Of a DNA stretch of 64,000 nt, positions 1-9,193 are shown piece after piece. How positions within the stretch are numbered: the first letter of the stretch is position 1; each line of letters begins with the position of its first letter. The position numbers were made by a program, and so were the translations under genes. Origin of the DNA: Corallococcus sp. NCRR (lineage in GTDB: Bacteria; Myxococcota; Myxococcia; Myxococcales; Myxococcaceae); assembly GCF_026965535.1 (NCBI RefSeq), contig NZ_CP114039.1, forward strand, positions 1,054,001 through 1,118,000. The letters run 5' to 3'. The notes under the pieces were generated by a model that had not been told where the DNA came from, ran no database searches, and saw nothing but the letters and a program-made list of their open reading frames with translations.

Positions 1-1106
1 CTGACGTCGCGCACCAGCAGGCCCAGCCGCACGCCCGTGTCCCCGGGCGAGGGCTCGCAGGGCGTGATCTCCGCCGCGTAGACGCGCTCGTCGCCGTTCA
101 CGGTGAGCCGGTACTCCAGCCGCCCGTCGGAGCCTCCCCGGAGGACGGCGTCGAGCAGGGACATGAGGGGCTTGCTCGCGGCGGAGCCCAGGACCTCCTC
201 CAGCTTGCGCCCCTCCGCGCCGCGCATGCTCAGGCCGAAGGCGCGGCCGGACGGGGACCACAGCCGCAGGCAGCGGCCCTCCGCGTCCAGCTCTCCGGCC
301 ACGTACTCCGCGGCCCCCGAGGGGCGCGGACCGGACGCGGGCGCGTCCAGGCCGGGAGACCTTACGAAGGTCTCCACCCGGAAGGGGCCCATGAGCATCT
401 CCAGGCCCGCGCCGTCGGTGTTCATCCGGGTGAGGACGGAGATGAGCGCCTGCGCGTCCGCCTCCGGCATCCGCTTCGTGAGGATGAGGCCGTCGGCGAG
501 CGTGGGGATGGTGAAGAGGAACGGCGTGAGCCGGGGGGCGTCCGCGCCCAGGTACGTCGTCAGCGTGGCGCGCATCGCGTGCGCGTCCTTGTGGTTGCAG
601 AAGAGCGCGCACAGGTCGGACTCGCCGCGCATCACCGCGTCCAGCGCCTTGCGGTAGGTGCCCAGGAAGCGCTGCTCGGAGAAGAGCGCGTCCGGGCGCA
701 GGCCCAGCGACTCCAGGTGGCGCACCGGCAGCAGGTGCCCGCCGGTGGAGCGCGGCGCCACCCACGCCACGCGCTTGCCCGCCAGCGTCTCCAGCGTCAG
801 CGGCTCGTCCGCGCGACAGATGAGGGCCGCGTGGTAGTAGCAACTGCCGGAGCGCACCGCGCGCAGCACCGCGCGGGCCTGCGGCTCGAAGGCGTTGCAC
901 TGCTCGGCCGTGCCCCAGGCCATCTCCACCCGGCCCGCCGCGAGCTCCGCCTCCAGGTACTCGTAGGTGGGCGCCATGGACATCACCACCGGGCGGCCCA
1001 TCCGCTCCGACAGCGCCCGCGCGAACAGCTCCACGCGCACGTGCTCCCGTACCTCGCCGAGGGACGGATAGAGCAGGCAACGGATGGGCGCGTTCGATGC
1101 GGTCAC
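1..1106 (-). CDS. PhnD-like periplasmic-binding-fold sensor with PAS-like domain (3' end outside window)
   Basis: The frame starts at a GTG preceded 7 nt upstream by GGAGGA and stays open to the window edge (368 codons, no stop). Residues about 1-250 match the phosphate/phosphonate binding-protein fold (PhnD-like; 'VEMAWGTAEQCNAF' and 'RADEPLTLETLAGKRVAW' are typical). The first residues (MTASNAPIRCLLYPS) are not a signal peptide or lipobox, so the domain is probably cytoplasmic rather than a transporter component. Residues about 275-368 look like a PAS domain. Known family members with this order continue into a signalling output (kinase or regulator); that part lies beyond base 1. Inference: a soluble ligand-sensing regulator. 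The PhnD fold call is firm; the output function is unknown. Confidence 0.72.
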   Translation of the reverse strand, partial: MTASNAPIRCLLYPSLGEVREHVRVELFARALSERMGRPVVMSMAPTYEYLEAELAAGRVEMAWGTAEQCNAFEPQARAVLRAVRSGSCYYHAALICRADEPLTLETLAGKRVAWVAPRSTGGHLLPVRHLESLGLRPDALFSEQRFLGTYRKALDAVMRGESDLCALFCNHKDAHAMRATLTTYLGADAPRLTPFLFTIPTLADGLILTKRMPEADAQALISVLTRMNTDGAGLEMLMGPFRVETFVRSPGLDAPASGPRPSGAAEYVAGELDAEGRCLRLWSPSGRAFGLSMRGAEGRKLEEVLGSAASKPLMSLLDAVLRGGSDGRLEYRLTVNGDERVYAAEITPCEPSPGDTGVRLGLLVRDV

Positions 1107-1199
1107 GACGAATTCCTCCGATGAGCCCCCTCTCCTGCACGCATGGATCGCCTGCGCGCGAGTGCCCCGTAACTACCTGAAAATTTCCGGCGATGCCAC

Positions 1200-1228
1200 A
1201 CTATTCTTGATTCGCTGTAATAAGTAGA
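1200..1228 (-). promoter_or_regulatory. Candidate promoter for the PhnD/PAS gene
   Basis: An AT-rich island in an otherwise GC-rich gap. On the minus strand TCTACT (1228-1223) and AATAGT (1205-1200) are separated by 17 nt, a weak sigma-70-like pair about 90 bp upstream of the GTG start. This is a pattern match only. Confidence 0.28.
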
Positions 1229-1367
1229 TTCCCCAGGTTTACCACGTCCTGACCCAGGGTCGGAAGCGACATCCACACACCACGGGTGAACTTCACTCCG
1301 AGCTGACTGGCACCCGCGCTGCACTGGGGGTGGGTGGACGGATGCAACCCATGGAAGGGACGGACGG

Positions 1368-2021
1368 ATGCGCTGGATGGTGAGGGGTTTGTGGCTGCTG
1401 GCCCTCGTGTTGGTGGGGGCGGCGTGGCTGGTGGGCCGCGGGACGCAGGCGGCGCCGCGGCAGGCGGAGGGCGTGGCGGCGAAGGTGCGGACCGGGGACG
1501 TGGTGTTCCAGACGTCGGGATCACGCCAGTCGAAGGCCATCCAGGTCGCCACGCACAGCCCGCTGTCACACGTGGGGCTGGTGGAGGTGACGCCGGAGGG
1601 GACGTTCGTGGTGGAGGCGGTGCAGCCGGTGAAGCGCACGCCGTTCGCGCAATGGAAGGCGCGCGGGGTGAACGGGCGGCTGCTGGTGATGCGGCCGCAG
1701 GGCGTGGATGACGCGGCGAAGGCGCGGGCGGTGGAGGAGGCGAAGCGGCACCTGGGCAAGCCGTACGACGCGCTCTTCGGGTGGGGGGACGAGGCGATGT
1801 ACTGCTCGGAGCTGGTGCGCAAGGCGTACGCGATGGGCGCGGGCGTGGAGTACGGGAAGATGGAGCGGCTGGGCGACCTGGACGTCGCGGGGCTGCGGCG
1901 TGAAATCGCGGAGCGCTACCGGGGTCCGGTGCCGGTGGACCTGGAGCTGGTGACGCCCGCGAGCCTGGCGGCGGATGCCAGGCTCGCGGTCGTGTATTCG
2001 GATTTCCCGCGGGCGCCCTAG
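1368..2021 (+). CDS. YiiX/YebB-like NlpC/P60-type cysteine hydrolase (C92 family)
   Basis: 217 residues. Residues 1-28 form an N-terminal membrane anchor or signal segment (hydrophobic run 8-22). The rest matches the permuted papain-like C92 family: His68 in 'THSPLSHVGLV', Glu83 in 'VVEAVQP', and the nucleophile Cys146 in 'AMYCSELV', with the usual 'GKPYDALF' just before. Members are thought to cleave amide or acyl bonds in the envelope, but the substrate is not known here. The ATG has a purine-rich GGGACGGACGG upstream. It converges with the next gene, and the two stop codons share the tetranucleotide CTAG at 2018-2021. The family call is confident; the envelope location is inferred from the anchor. 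Confidence 0.8.
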   Translation: MRWMVRGLWLLALVLVGAAWLVGRGTQAAPRQAEGVAAKVRTGDVVFQTSGSRQSKAIQVATHSPLSHVGLVEVTPEGTFVVEAVQPVKRTPFAQWKARGVNGRLLVMRPQGVDDAAKARAVEEAKRHLGKPYDALFGWGDEAMYCSELVRKAYAMGAGVEYGKMERLGDLDVAGLRREIAERYRGPVPVDLELVTPASLAADARLAVVYSDFPRAP

Positions 2022-4438
2022 CGCTTCACGCGCAGGACCTGGAACCCCTTCCCTCCGGTCCCGAAGCCCTTCAGGTTCTCCGCCCGCACCACCAGGTCTC
2101 CATTGGACAGCACGCCCCAGACCTCCGCGCGGGCCAGGACGCCGCTGGTGGTCCGCTCGTATTTCCGGGCCTCCGTCCACGTCACGCCGTCCGTGCTGGT
2201 GAAGAGCCGCGCATAGAGGTCCGACGCGGGCTGCACGTCGCCCACGTCCGCCCTCGCCGTCCCCAGCACGAAGCCGCCCGCCGTCAGCGCCTCCAACGAG
2301 TACGCCGGCCCTGGCAATGTCATCAGCGCGTCCACCCGTCCGCTCGCATACACGCGCAGGAGCTTCGGGTGCTCGGGCTCATAGAGCGTGGACTGCCCCA
2401 GGAGCAGCTCGCCCCCCGGCAGCACCGTCCCCGTCACCGCGTTGGCCGCGTAGCCGCCCATCACCTTCGTCCAGGTGCGGCCCCCGTCCGTCGAGCGCAC
2501 CACCGCCGCCTGCGCGCTGCTGCTGCCGAACGTGGCCCACAGCACGCTGCGCGTCGCGTCCGCGTGCAGCGCCGTGCCGTGCCGGTGGTCCTGGAACGTC
2601 GCGCGCGGGGCCCATGTCGCTCCGCCGTCCGTGCTCGCCCACAGCCGCAGCGGCGTGTTCGCGGAGGTGAACGTCTGGTACTCCAGGAAGAACACCGTGC
2701 CGCCCAGCTCCGCGAAGCTCGCGGGCGACATCGCGCGGTAGCTCCCCAACGAGGCCACGTCCGCCCACGTGCGCCCGCCGTCCGTGGAGCGCTCCAGGTG
2801 GTAGCTGCCGCTGCGGCTCATCTGCGCCAGCAGCGTCCCGTCCTTGAGCACCGCCATCACCCAGAACGACGCGCCGCCCACGCCCTGCCCTCGCGCGCTG
2901 AAGGTGCGCCCGCCGTCCGTGCTCGCCAGCAGCTTCGAGCGGCTCCCGTCCAGCGCCAGCGCGTACACCGTGCCCGCGCCGTCCACGGCCAGCACCTCGT
3001 GCGTGGTGTTCGTGAACACCGGCTCCAGCGTCACCGGCCCCTGCGTCCCGCCATCCACCGGCGGAGTCCCCGCGTCGACGCCGCCGTCCGAGCCCGAGCC
3101 GCCATCCGGCGTCCCCGCGTCCACGCCGCCGTCCGAGGTGCCCGAACCCGCGTCCGTGCCCGACCCCGCGTCCGGCGTCCCCGCGTCCACGCCGCCATCC
3201 GAGCCGCCACCGCCGCCATCCGGAGTGCCGCCGTCCTGCCCGGAGCCGCCGCCTTCCGGCTGGCGTGCCAGCGCCACGCGCATCACCCGGCCGCTGGAGT
3301 TCGCGTCCACCGCGTCGCCGTAGAAGCACGGCACCTCCGTGACGCTGTCCGGCAACACGTCCAGGGTGCTCAGGTAGCCCTTGAAGCTCGTGCGCGAGTC
3401 CAGCGTCACCGGGTCGCTGAACACGCCGTCGCGCAGCACCCGCACCCGGATTTCGTAATCCGTCGCCGTCTGGAAGTGATTGTAGAAGACATACAGCGCG
3501 TCCCCGATGCGCGTCACCGCGGGCTGCAACGCCCAGTCCGGCGTCCCCTCCACCAGGATGCGCGAGCCGAACGACGTCCCGTCGAAGCGCCGGTAGTACA
3601 GCCGCTCCGTCTCGTCCTTGTAGACCAGGTGGATGCCGCCCTCGCCGTCCTCCACCGCGCTCAGCGCCGCGCCATGGTAGATGCCGTCGGAAAACGCGTC
3701 CCGCTGCGGCCCCCACGTGTCCAGCGGATCCGCCGCGTCACGCACCCGCATCCGCGTGGGCTCGAAGCCGTCGTGCATGGCCCAGAAGAAGACGAGCTTG
3801 GAGCCCACGCTCAAGAGCCGTCCCCCGCCCCGCTTCCGCGTGCGCCCCAGGTCCGGCTGCTTCTGGAAGCTCGCGCCGCCGTCGGTGGACACCGCCACCA
3901 CCGCCGTGGCGCCGCCGTCCGGCTCCAGCCGGAACGCCTGCACCCACAGCCGTCCCTTCGAGTCCCGCGCCAGCAGCGCCCGCGAGTACGCCGTCGAACT
4001 GTCCGCGTTGAACACCCGCACCGCCGGCTCCGGCGTCCAGGTGTCCGCCGCCGCGTCGTAGCGCCACCACTGGAAGTACACGTCGTGCCGCGACGACGCC
4101 GCCAGCGAGGGGCCTTCGTACGCGTAGACCATCGCCACGTCGCGCCCCACCGCGACCAGCTCCGCCCGGTCGTGGTGCGACGCATCCGGCTGGATTTCCG
4201 CCAGCTTGGAGAAGCCCTGGAACCCGTCCTCGGAACGGAACAGGTTCAGCCCCTCGCCCTCCGCCCCCTGCTGCTGGATGGCCAGGAGCCACGTGGGCAC
4301 ATGCCCGTTGCCTGTCTCGATTCGCACCGCGTGCCGATGCGCTGGCAGCGTCAGGGCATTGCCCCCGCCGGCCGGCACCATGGGCACTCCTCCCGCCGCC
4401 ACCACCGTGGTCAGCAGGGCCCCCACCCAGGACATCAT
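2018..4438 (-). CDS. Secreted BNR/Asp-box repeat (sialidase-like) protein
   Basis: 806 residues from the ATG at 4438. The frame continues upstream, but that extension lacks a signal peptide, whereas this start gives a hydrophobic export segment (MMSWVGALLTTVVAAGG). There are two beta-propeller-like halves separated at residues about 396-464 by a Gly/Asp/Ser/Thr-rich linker with repeated DGG and DAG motifs, common in myxobacterial exoproteins. Asp-box motifs (S-T-D-G-G-x-[TS]-[FW]) occur once in the first half and five times in the second ('STDGGRTWADV', 'STDGGRTWTKV'). No sialidase active-site Arg triad could be assigned, so a binding or structural propeller is as likely as an enzyme. It ends in 'VLRVKR'. 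Likely extracellular or surface-attached; substrate unknown. Confidence 0.75.
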   Translation of the reverse strand: MMSWVGALLTTVVAAGGVPMVPAGGGNALTLPAHRHAVRIETGNGHVPTWLLAIQQQGAEGEGLNLFRSEDGFQGFSKLAEIQPDASHHDRAELVAVGRDVAMVYAYEGPSLAASSRHDVYFQWWRYDAAADTWTPEPAVRVFNADSSTAYSRALLARDSKGRLWVQAFRLEPDGGATAVVAVSTDGGASFQKQPDLGRTRKRGGGRLLSVGSKLVFFWAMHDGFEPTRMRVRDAADPLDTWGPQRDAFSDGIYHGAALSAVEDGEGGIHLVYKDETERLYYRRFDGTSFGSRILVEGTPDWALQPAVTRIGDALYVFYNHFQTATDYEIRVRVLRDGVFSDPVTLDSRTSFKGYLSTLDVLPDSVTEVPCFYGDAVDANSSGRVMRVALARQPEGGGSGQDGGTPDGGGGGSDGGVDAGTPDAGSGTDAGSGTSDGGVDAGTPDGGSGSDGGVDAGTPPVDGGTQGPVTLEPVFTNTTHEVLAVDGAGTVYALALDGSRSKLLASTDGGRTFSARGQGVGGASFWVMAVLKDGTLLAQMSRSGSYHLERSTDGGRTWADVASLGSYRAMSPASFAELGGTVFFLEYQTFTSANTPLRLWASTDGGATWAPRATFQDHRHGTALHADATRSVLWATFGSSSAQAAVVRSTDGGRTWTKVMGGYAANAVTGTVLPGGELLLGQSTLYEPEHPKLLRVYASGRVDALMTLPGPAYSLEALTAGGFVLGTARADVGDVQPASDLYARLFTSTDGVTWTEARKYERTTSGVLARAEVWGVLSNGDLVVRAENLKGFGTGGKGFQVLRVKR

Positions 4439-4610
4439 GTGATTGTGCGCCCCCTGTCGTATCCCCGCCCGAAAGGTAGGGACGGCCGACCTGGGAGCAA
4501 TCCGGCGGAGGAGGACCCGGAGGGCCCGGCAATCTCCACGCGGACAGGTGAACACACCCACCGCGCGACGCCCCCGAGAGTGTTGGGAGCGTCGCGGCGG
4601 CGCCTTGCGA

Positions 4611-5378
4611 CTACTTCGCCTTGCGGCGGCGCGGGGCGGCGGTGCCCGCGTCGGTCGTCGTCGTGCCCGCGTCCGCGCCCTCGAGCGTGCCCGCGTCCAT
4701 GGCCGCGCCAGCGTCCGGCGTCATGGTGGTGATGGCCGGGGGCGGGTTCACCAGCTTCAGCGAGGTGAGGAACGCGTCCGCCGTGGTGTTGGGGTGGTTG
4801 GGGTTGTAGATGACCAGCAGCGTGTACAGGCGCGGGCCCACCAGGAAGTTGCGCGCCTTCACCGCGCCGTGGACCGGCGAGCTGACCGTGTAGGCCTTGC
4901 CGGGGTAGCCATCCAGGGTGATCTCCTCCTCTTCCTTGAGGGTGCCCTGGACCTCCTTCACGATGCCGTCCCGGCCCTCGTTCAGCAGGGCCTCCGGGGG
5001 ACGGCTCGCCACCAGCCGCTCCGGGTAGTCCGCGGTGCTGACCGAGTAGATGGTGCCGTCCTCGGTGCGCACGGAGAAGGCCGCGGTGTTCACCGTGCTG
5101 GAGCCCAGCGGCACCTGCCGGCGCGACACCTGGGGCTCCATCGGCATGTCGATGGTGAAGCCTTCTGCGGCCTCGTAGGGCTTGAAGGCCGGGGCCGCGG
5201 CGGTCTCGGGGCCGCCCGCCGCGCCCGGGGTGGGCTCGTTGGGCACGTCCTCGATGGTGGAGGTCGCCTGGGAGCCACCCGACGAGGAGCCGTCGGTCTT
5301 CTGCTGGTTGGCGCACGCGCCGGCGATGAGCGCGAGGGTGGTGAGCGACGCGAGGAGGAGGCGGGACAACGGGCGCAT
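4611..5378 (-). CDS. Hypothetical lipoprotein
   Basis: 255 residues from an ATG preceded by AGGAAG. A lipoprotein signal peptide ends 'LALIAGAC', with Cys22 as the lipidation site. After a Gly/Ser-rich spacer, a single globular domain (about 60-215) contains 'GFTIDMPMEPQVSRRQVP' and 'YTVSSPVHGAVKARNFLVG', resembling small secreted lipoproteins that bind hydrophobic ligands, but no family is assigned. The tail is Ala/Asp/Thr-rich and ends in a basic APRRRKAK. It is transcribed in the same direction as the upstream liv operon after a 179-bp gap, so it could be read through from it or have its own promoter. Function unknown. Confidence 0.7.
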   Translation of the reverse strand: MRPLSRLLLASLTTLALIAGACANQQKTDGSSSGGSQATSTIEDVPNEPTPGAAGGPETAAAPAFKPYEAAEGFTIDMPMEPQVSRRQVPLGSSTVNTAAFSVRTEDGTIYSVSTADYPERLVASRPPEALLNEGRDGIVKEVQGTLKEEEEITLDGYPGKAYTVSSPVHGAVKARNFLVGPRLYTLLVIYNPNHPNTTADAFLTSLKLVNPPPAITTMTPDAGAAMDAGTLEGADAGTTTTDAGTAAPRRRKAK

Positions 5379-5557
5379 GGGCACGCTTCCTGAGAGGGAA
5401 GTGGAAGAAAACAAACGGTCTTGTCGGACGCTAGACGAAGTCCTCCGCCGCTGACTACCCGAGTTTCGACGCGACGCGAGCAACTGCCCGCGCCCCGCCC
5501 CCGAAAGCGTCCGGGGGCGGACAACGGCACCGGGGCCGGAAACTCGGCGCGGGAGGG

Positions 5558-6310
5558 CTATTCGCCCAGGTACGCGCGCCGCACCTCGGCGCTGTCCAGC
5601 AGCGCCTTGCCGGGGCCGGCCATCACCACCTCGCCCGTCTCCAGCACGTAGCCGTAGTGGGCGGCGTTGAGGGCCAGGTGCGCGTTCTGCTCCACCAGGA
5701 GCACGCTGACGCCGGTGGCGTTCACCTCGCGCAGCGTGCGGAAGATGGTCTCCGTCACCTGCGGCGCCAGGCCCAGGGACGGCTCGTCCAAGAGCAGCAG
5801 CCGCGGCTTGCTGAGCAGCGCCCGGGCGATGGCCAGCATCTGCTGCTCACCGCCGGACAGCGTGCCCGCCAACTGCTTCTGACGCTCGCGCAGCACCGGG
5901 AACAGGCTGAAGCCCTTGTCCATGTCCAGGCGCACCTGGGCGGTGTCCTTGCGCAGGTACGCGCCCAGCTCCAGGTTCTCCGTCACGGTGAGGTTGGGGA
6001 AGATGCCCCGCCCTTCCGGCGCGTGCGCCATGCCGCGCGGCACCAGCTGGTGCGCCTTCAGGCCGGTGGTGTCCTGCCCCGCCAGCGTGATGCGGCCCGC
6101 GGACGGCTTGAGCATGCCGCTCACCGCGCGCAGGGTGCTCGTCTTGCCCGCGCCGTTGGCGCCGATGAGGGCCACCATCTCGCCCTTGCCCACCGTCAGG
6201 GACACGCCCCGCAGCGCCTGGATGGCGCCGTAGCGGACCTGGATGCCCTCCACCGACAGGAGCGGCTCGAACGCGCGCCGCTCGCCCAGCACCTTCACCG
6301 GCTCGCTCAC
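5558..6310 (-). CDS. livF: Branched-chain amino acid ABC transporter ATPase LivF
   Basis: 250 residues. The GTG start overlaps the livG stop by 4 bp (GTGA), which decides the start; a longer upstream reading is an artefact of livG. Walker A GANGAGKT, signature 'LSGGEQQ', Walker B 'LLLLDEPSLGLAPQ', and the H-loop region all read intact. The length and the 'YGAIQALRGVSL' N-terminus fit LivF. Together with LivG it powers uptake of leucine, isoleucine, valine or related amino acids through LivH/LivM. It is the last gene of the five-gene operon. The exact substrate cannot be read from sequence. Confidence 0.93.
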   Translation of the reverse strand: MSEPVKVLGERRAFEPLLSVEGIQVRYGAIQALRGVSLTVGKGEMVALIGANGAGKTSTLRAVSGMLKPSAGRITLAGQDTTGLKAHQLVPRGMAHAPEGRGIFPNLTVTENLELGAYLRKDTAQVRLDMDKGFSLFPVLRERQKQLAGTLSGGEQQMLAIARALLSKPRLLLLDEPSLGLAPQVTETIFRTLREVNATGVSVLLVEQNAHLALNAAHYGYVLETGEVVMAGPGKALLDSAEVRRAYLGE

Positions 6311-7185
6311 GCCGCGCCTCCGTGGGACTCCAGGTAGCTGTCGCCCAGGTACGCCTCGATGACCTTGCGGTCGCTGCGCACCTCCGCCGGGGCGCCGCGG
6401 GCGATGGTCTCGCCGTGGTCCAGCACGGTGATGCGCTCGCAGATGCCCATCACCAGCTTCATGTCGTGCTCGATGACCAGCACCCCCAGCGAGAACTCGT
6501 CGCGCAGCCGGCGGATGAGCACCATCAGGTCCGCCTTCTCCCGCGTGTTCATGCCCGCCGCGGGCTCGTCCAACAGCAGCACCCTGGGGCGCGTGCCCAG
6601 CGCGCGGGCGATCTCCAGCCGGCGCTGCTCGCCGTAGGGCAGGTTCCTCGCCTCTTCGTCGCGGCGGTGCGACAGGCCCATGACCTCCAGCAGGTGCTCC
6701 GCCTGGCGCGTCAGCTCGCGCTCCTCGGCCTGGAAGCCGGGGGTGAGCAGGAGCGCGCGCCACCAGTCGCGGTAGTTGCGCATCGCCGTGGCCGCCTTGG
6801 CCATGGGGCCCAGGCGCACCGGGTGCAGCCCGCCTTGAGCGCGGCAGGCCACCTTCACGTTGTCCAGCGCGGTCAGGGCGCGGAACAGGCGGATGTTCTG
6901 GAACGTGCGCGCCAGGCCCAGGTGGTTGATTTGATGCGGCACCCAGCCGTTCACCCGCTGCCCGGCCACGCGCACCTCGCCCTCGGTGGGCTGGTACACG
7001 CCGGTGAGCACGTTGAACGCGGTGGACTTGCCCGCGCCGTTGGGGCCAATGAGGCCCAACAGGTCGCCCTGGCGCACGGTGAGGTTGAAGTCCGTGAGGG
7101 CCTTGAGGCCCCCGAAGCGGATGCTCACGCCGGACGCCTGCAGCAGCGCGTCGCCAGGAGGAGGAGCGGCGGCAACGGTGCTCAT
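6307..7185 (-). CDS. livG: Branched-chain amino acid ABC transporter ATPase LivG
   Basis: 292 residues from an ATG overlapping the livM stop by 4 bp (ATGA). Walker A 'GPNGAGKST', Q-loop region, signature 'LPYGEQRRLEIARAL' (the usual LivG variant of LSGGQ), Walker B 'LLLDEPAAGMN' and switch His in 'VIEHDM' are present. 'FGGLKALTDFNLTV' and 'GLARTFQNIRLF' are diagnostic of LivG. A roughly 20-residue N-terminal extension (Ala/Pro-rich) precedes the domain. Partner of LivF on the cytoplasmic face of LivHM. Confidence 0.94.
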   Translation of the reverse strand: MSTVAAAPPPGDALLQASGVSIRFGGLKALTDFNLTVRQGDLLGLIGPNGAGKSTAFNVLTGVYQPTEGEVRVAGQRVNGWVPHQINHLGLARTFQNIRLFRALTALDNVKVACRAQGGLHPVRLGPMAKAATAMRNYRDWWRALLLTPGFQAEERELTRQAEHLLEVMGLSHRRDEEARNLPYGEQRRLEIARALGTRPRVLLLDEPAAGMNTREKADLMVLIRRLRDEFSLGVLVIEHDMKLVMGICERITVLDHGETIARGAPAEVRSDRKVIEAYLGDSYLESHGGAA

Positions 7186-8252
7186 GTCAGCCCCTTCTTC
7201 TTCCGGGGAAGCCACCGGGGCAGCACGTCCCAGAGCTCCTTCGTGCCGAACAGGCCCTGCGGCCGAGAGAGCATCAGCACCACCAGAAGGATGCCGTACA
7301 CGGGCATGCGGATCTGATCCACCTTCTGCGCCAGGCTGCCCTCCGCGCCCAGCGCGCCGAACAGCGAGCGCAGGCCTTCGGGCAGCAGCGTGAGGAAGAT
7401 GGCCGCGACGATGGCGCCCGTGGTGGAGCCCAGGCCGCCCAGCACCACCATGACGACGATCTCCATGGACTTCACGAAGGTGAACGAGCCCGGGTTGATG
7501 ATGGGCACGAAGTGCGCGAACAGGCCGCCCGCGATGCCCGCGAAGAACGACGAGATGACGAACGCGCGGACCTTGTAGCCGGTGGTGTCCACGCCCATGG
7601 CCTCGGCGGCGACCTCGTCCTCGCGGATGGCCCACAGGCTGCGGCCGTGGCTGGAGCCCGCGATTCTCCGGGCCACCAGCACCACCAGGAAGACCCAGAA
7701 GTACACCATGGCCACGCTGGAGTACTGCGGGATGCCGGACAGGCCCAGCGCGCGGCCGAAGGCCTCCGTGTTCTGCACCACCACGCGGATGATTTCACCG
7801 AAGCCCAGCGTCACGATGGCCAGGTAGTCCCCGCGCAGCCGCAGGGACGGCAGGCCCACCAGGAAGCCGCACAGCGCCGCGCAGGTGCCGCCCGCGAGCA
7901 GCGCCACGGTGAAGAGCACCTGGTCGCTGGCGGCCACGGGCAGGAAGGACAGCGCCACCTCCTTGAGTTCCAGCGACGTGACGCCCGCGATGTACGCGCC
8001 CACCGCCATGAAGCCCGCGTGGCCAATGGAGAACTGGCCGGTCATGCCGTTCACGATGTTGAGGCTCACCGCGAGGATGATGTTCACCCCCACCACGGAC
8101 AAGAGGTACGTGGCGAAGGGCGAGGTGCCCAGCAGCACCTCCGCCAGCGCCAGCACCGGCACCGCGATGAGCACGGGCAGGATGCCGCGCAGCGCCGGGG
8201 GCACGCGGCCCACGTCCACGTCGGTCAGCGTCGTTACGCCAGGGGCCGCCAT
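7182..8252 (-). CDS. livM: Branched-chain amino acid ABC transporter permease LivM
   Basis: 356 residues. A polytopic membrane protein with the LivM hallmarks 'SLNIVNGMTGQFSIGHAGF' and 'GDYLAIVTLGFGEI', and 'VVMVVLGGLGSTTGAI' as the EAA-like ATPase-contact loop. The ATG shares one base with the livH stop (TGATG), and the stop overlaps livG, so translation is coupled on both sides. The C-terminus ends in a basic 'WLPRKKKGLT' stretch. Forms the transmembrane channel with LivH. Confidence 0.93.
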   Translation of the reverse strand: MAAPGVTTLTDVDVGRVPPALRGILPVLIAVPVLALAEVLLGTSPFATYLLSVVGVNIILAVSLNIVNGMTGQFSIGHAGFMAVGAYIAGVTSLELKEVALSFLPVAASDQVLFTVALLAGGTCAALCGFLVGLPSLRLRGDYLAIVTLGFGEIIRVVVQNTEAFGRALGLSGIPQYSSVAMVYFWVFLVVLVARRIAGSSHGRSLWAIREDEVAAEAMGVDTTGYKVRAFVISSFFAGIAGGLFAHFVPIINPGSFTFVKSMEIVVMVVLGGLGSTTGAIVAAIFLTLLPEGLRSLFGALGAEGSLAQKVDQIRMPVYGILLVVLMLSRPQGLFGTKELWDVLPRWLPRKKKGLT

Positions 8253-9172
8253 CAGACCTTCTCCGCCGCGACGCGGCCGAACAGACCGCCCGGCTTCACC
8301 AGCAGCACCAGGATGAGGAAGGCGAAGGCCACCGCGTCACGCCAGGTGCTGGCCGCGTAGCCCACGACGAACTCCTCCACCAGGCCCAGGAGCAGCGCGC
8401 CCACGACGGCGCCCGGCACGTTGCCGATGCCGCCGATGACCGCCGCCACGAAGGCCTTGAGGCCCACGTACAGGCCCATGAGCGGGCTCACGGACGTGTC
8501 CTTGATGGCGTAGAGCAGGCCCGCGCCCGCCGCCAGCGCGCTGGAGAGCATGAACGTCAGCGCGATGATGCGGTCGGTGGGGATGCCCATCAGCGCCGCG
8601 GTGCGGTGGTCGTAGGACACCGCGCGCATCGCCTTACCGAAGCGCGTCAGGTACACGAGGAACTGGAGCGCGGCCATCAGCCCCACGGCGATGAGGAAGC
8701 TGATGACCTGCCAGTTCCAGATGACCACGTCCCGGTCGCCAATGATGAACCACTCGCTGGGGGTGATGACCTCCGGGAAGGCCCGGGGGGACGCGCCCGG
8801 CAGGAAGCCGATGTCCAACTGGAAGCCGTACGACAGCGCGAACGAGATGCCGATGGCGGTGATGAGCGCGGTGAGGCGCGGCTTCTCCCGCAGCGGGCGG
8901 TAGGCGAAGCGCTCGATGAGGAAGCCGAGCAGCGCGCACCCCACCATGGCCACCGCGAAGATGACGATCACGCCCCACATGGACCGCTGCGCCTGACGCC
9001 CGAGGGCGAAGGCGGTCGCATAGCCCATGTAGACGCCGACCATCATCACGTCGCCGTGGGCGAAGTTGATGAGCTTGAGGACGCCGTACACCATCGTGTA
9101 GCCCAGCGCGACCAGGGCGTAGATGGTGCCGGCGGCCAGACCGTTGATGAGGTGCTGGATGAGCTGCGACAT
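8252..9172 (-). CDS. livH: Branched-chain amino acid ABC transporter permease LivH
   Basis: 306 residues, the standard length. N-terminal 'GTIYALVALGYTMVYGV' and 'LINFAHGDVMMVGVY' are LivH signatures; 'AAVIGGIGNVPGAVVGA' is the cytoplasmic coupling loop. About eight hydrophobic segments are visible. It follows livK after 21 nt and overlaps livM by one base. Inner-membrane permease subunit. Confidence 0.93.
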   Translation of the reverse strand: MSQLIQHLINGLAAGTIYALVALGYTMVYGVLKLINFAHGDVMMVGVYMGYATAFALGRQAQRSMWGVIVIFAVAMVGCALLGFLIERFAYRPLREKPRLTALITAIGISFALSYGFQLDIGFLPGASPRAFPEVITPSEWFIIGDRDVVIWNWQVISFLIAVGLMAALQFLVYLTRFGKAMRAVSYDHRTAALMGIPTDRIIALTFMLSSALAAGAGLLYAIKDTSVSPLMGLYVGLKAFVAAVIGGIGNVPGAVVGALLLGLVEEFVVGYAASTWRDAVAFAFLILVLLVKPGGLFGRVAAEKV

Positions 9173-9193
9173 GTGCCGGGGTGGGCCCTGGGG

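Noticed and set aside
2369..4732. Long plus-strand open frame opposite the BNR protein gene
   Set aside because: Arg/His/Pro-rich shadow of the minus-strand gene; no domain content or ribosome site.
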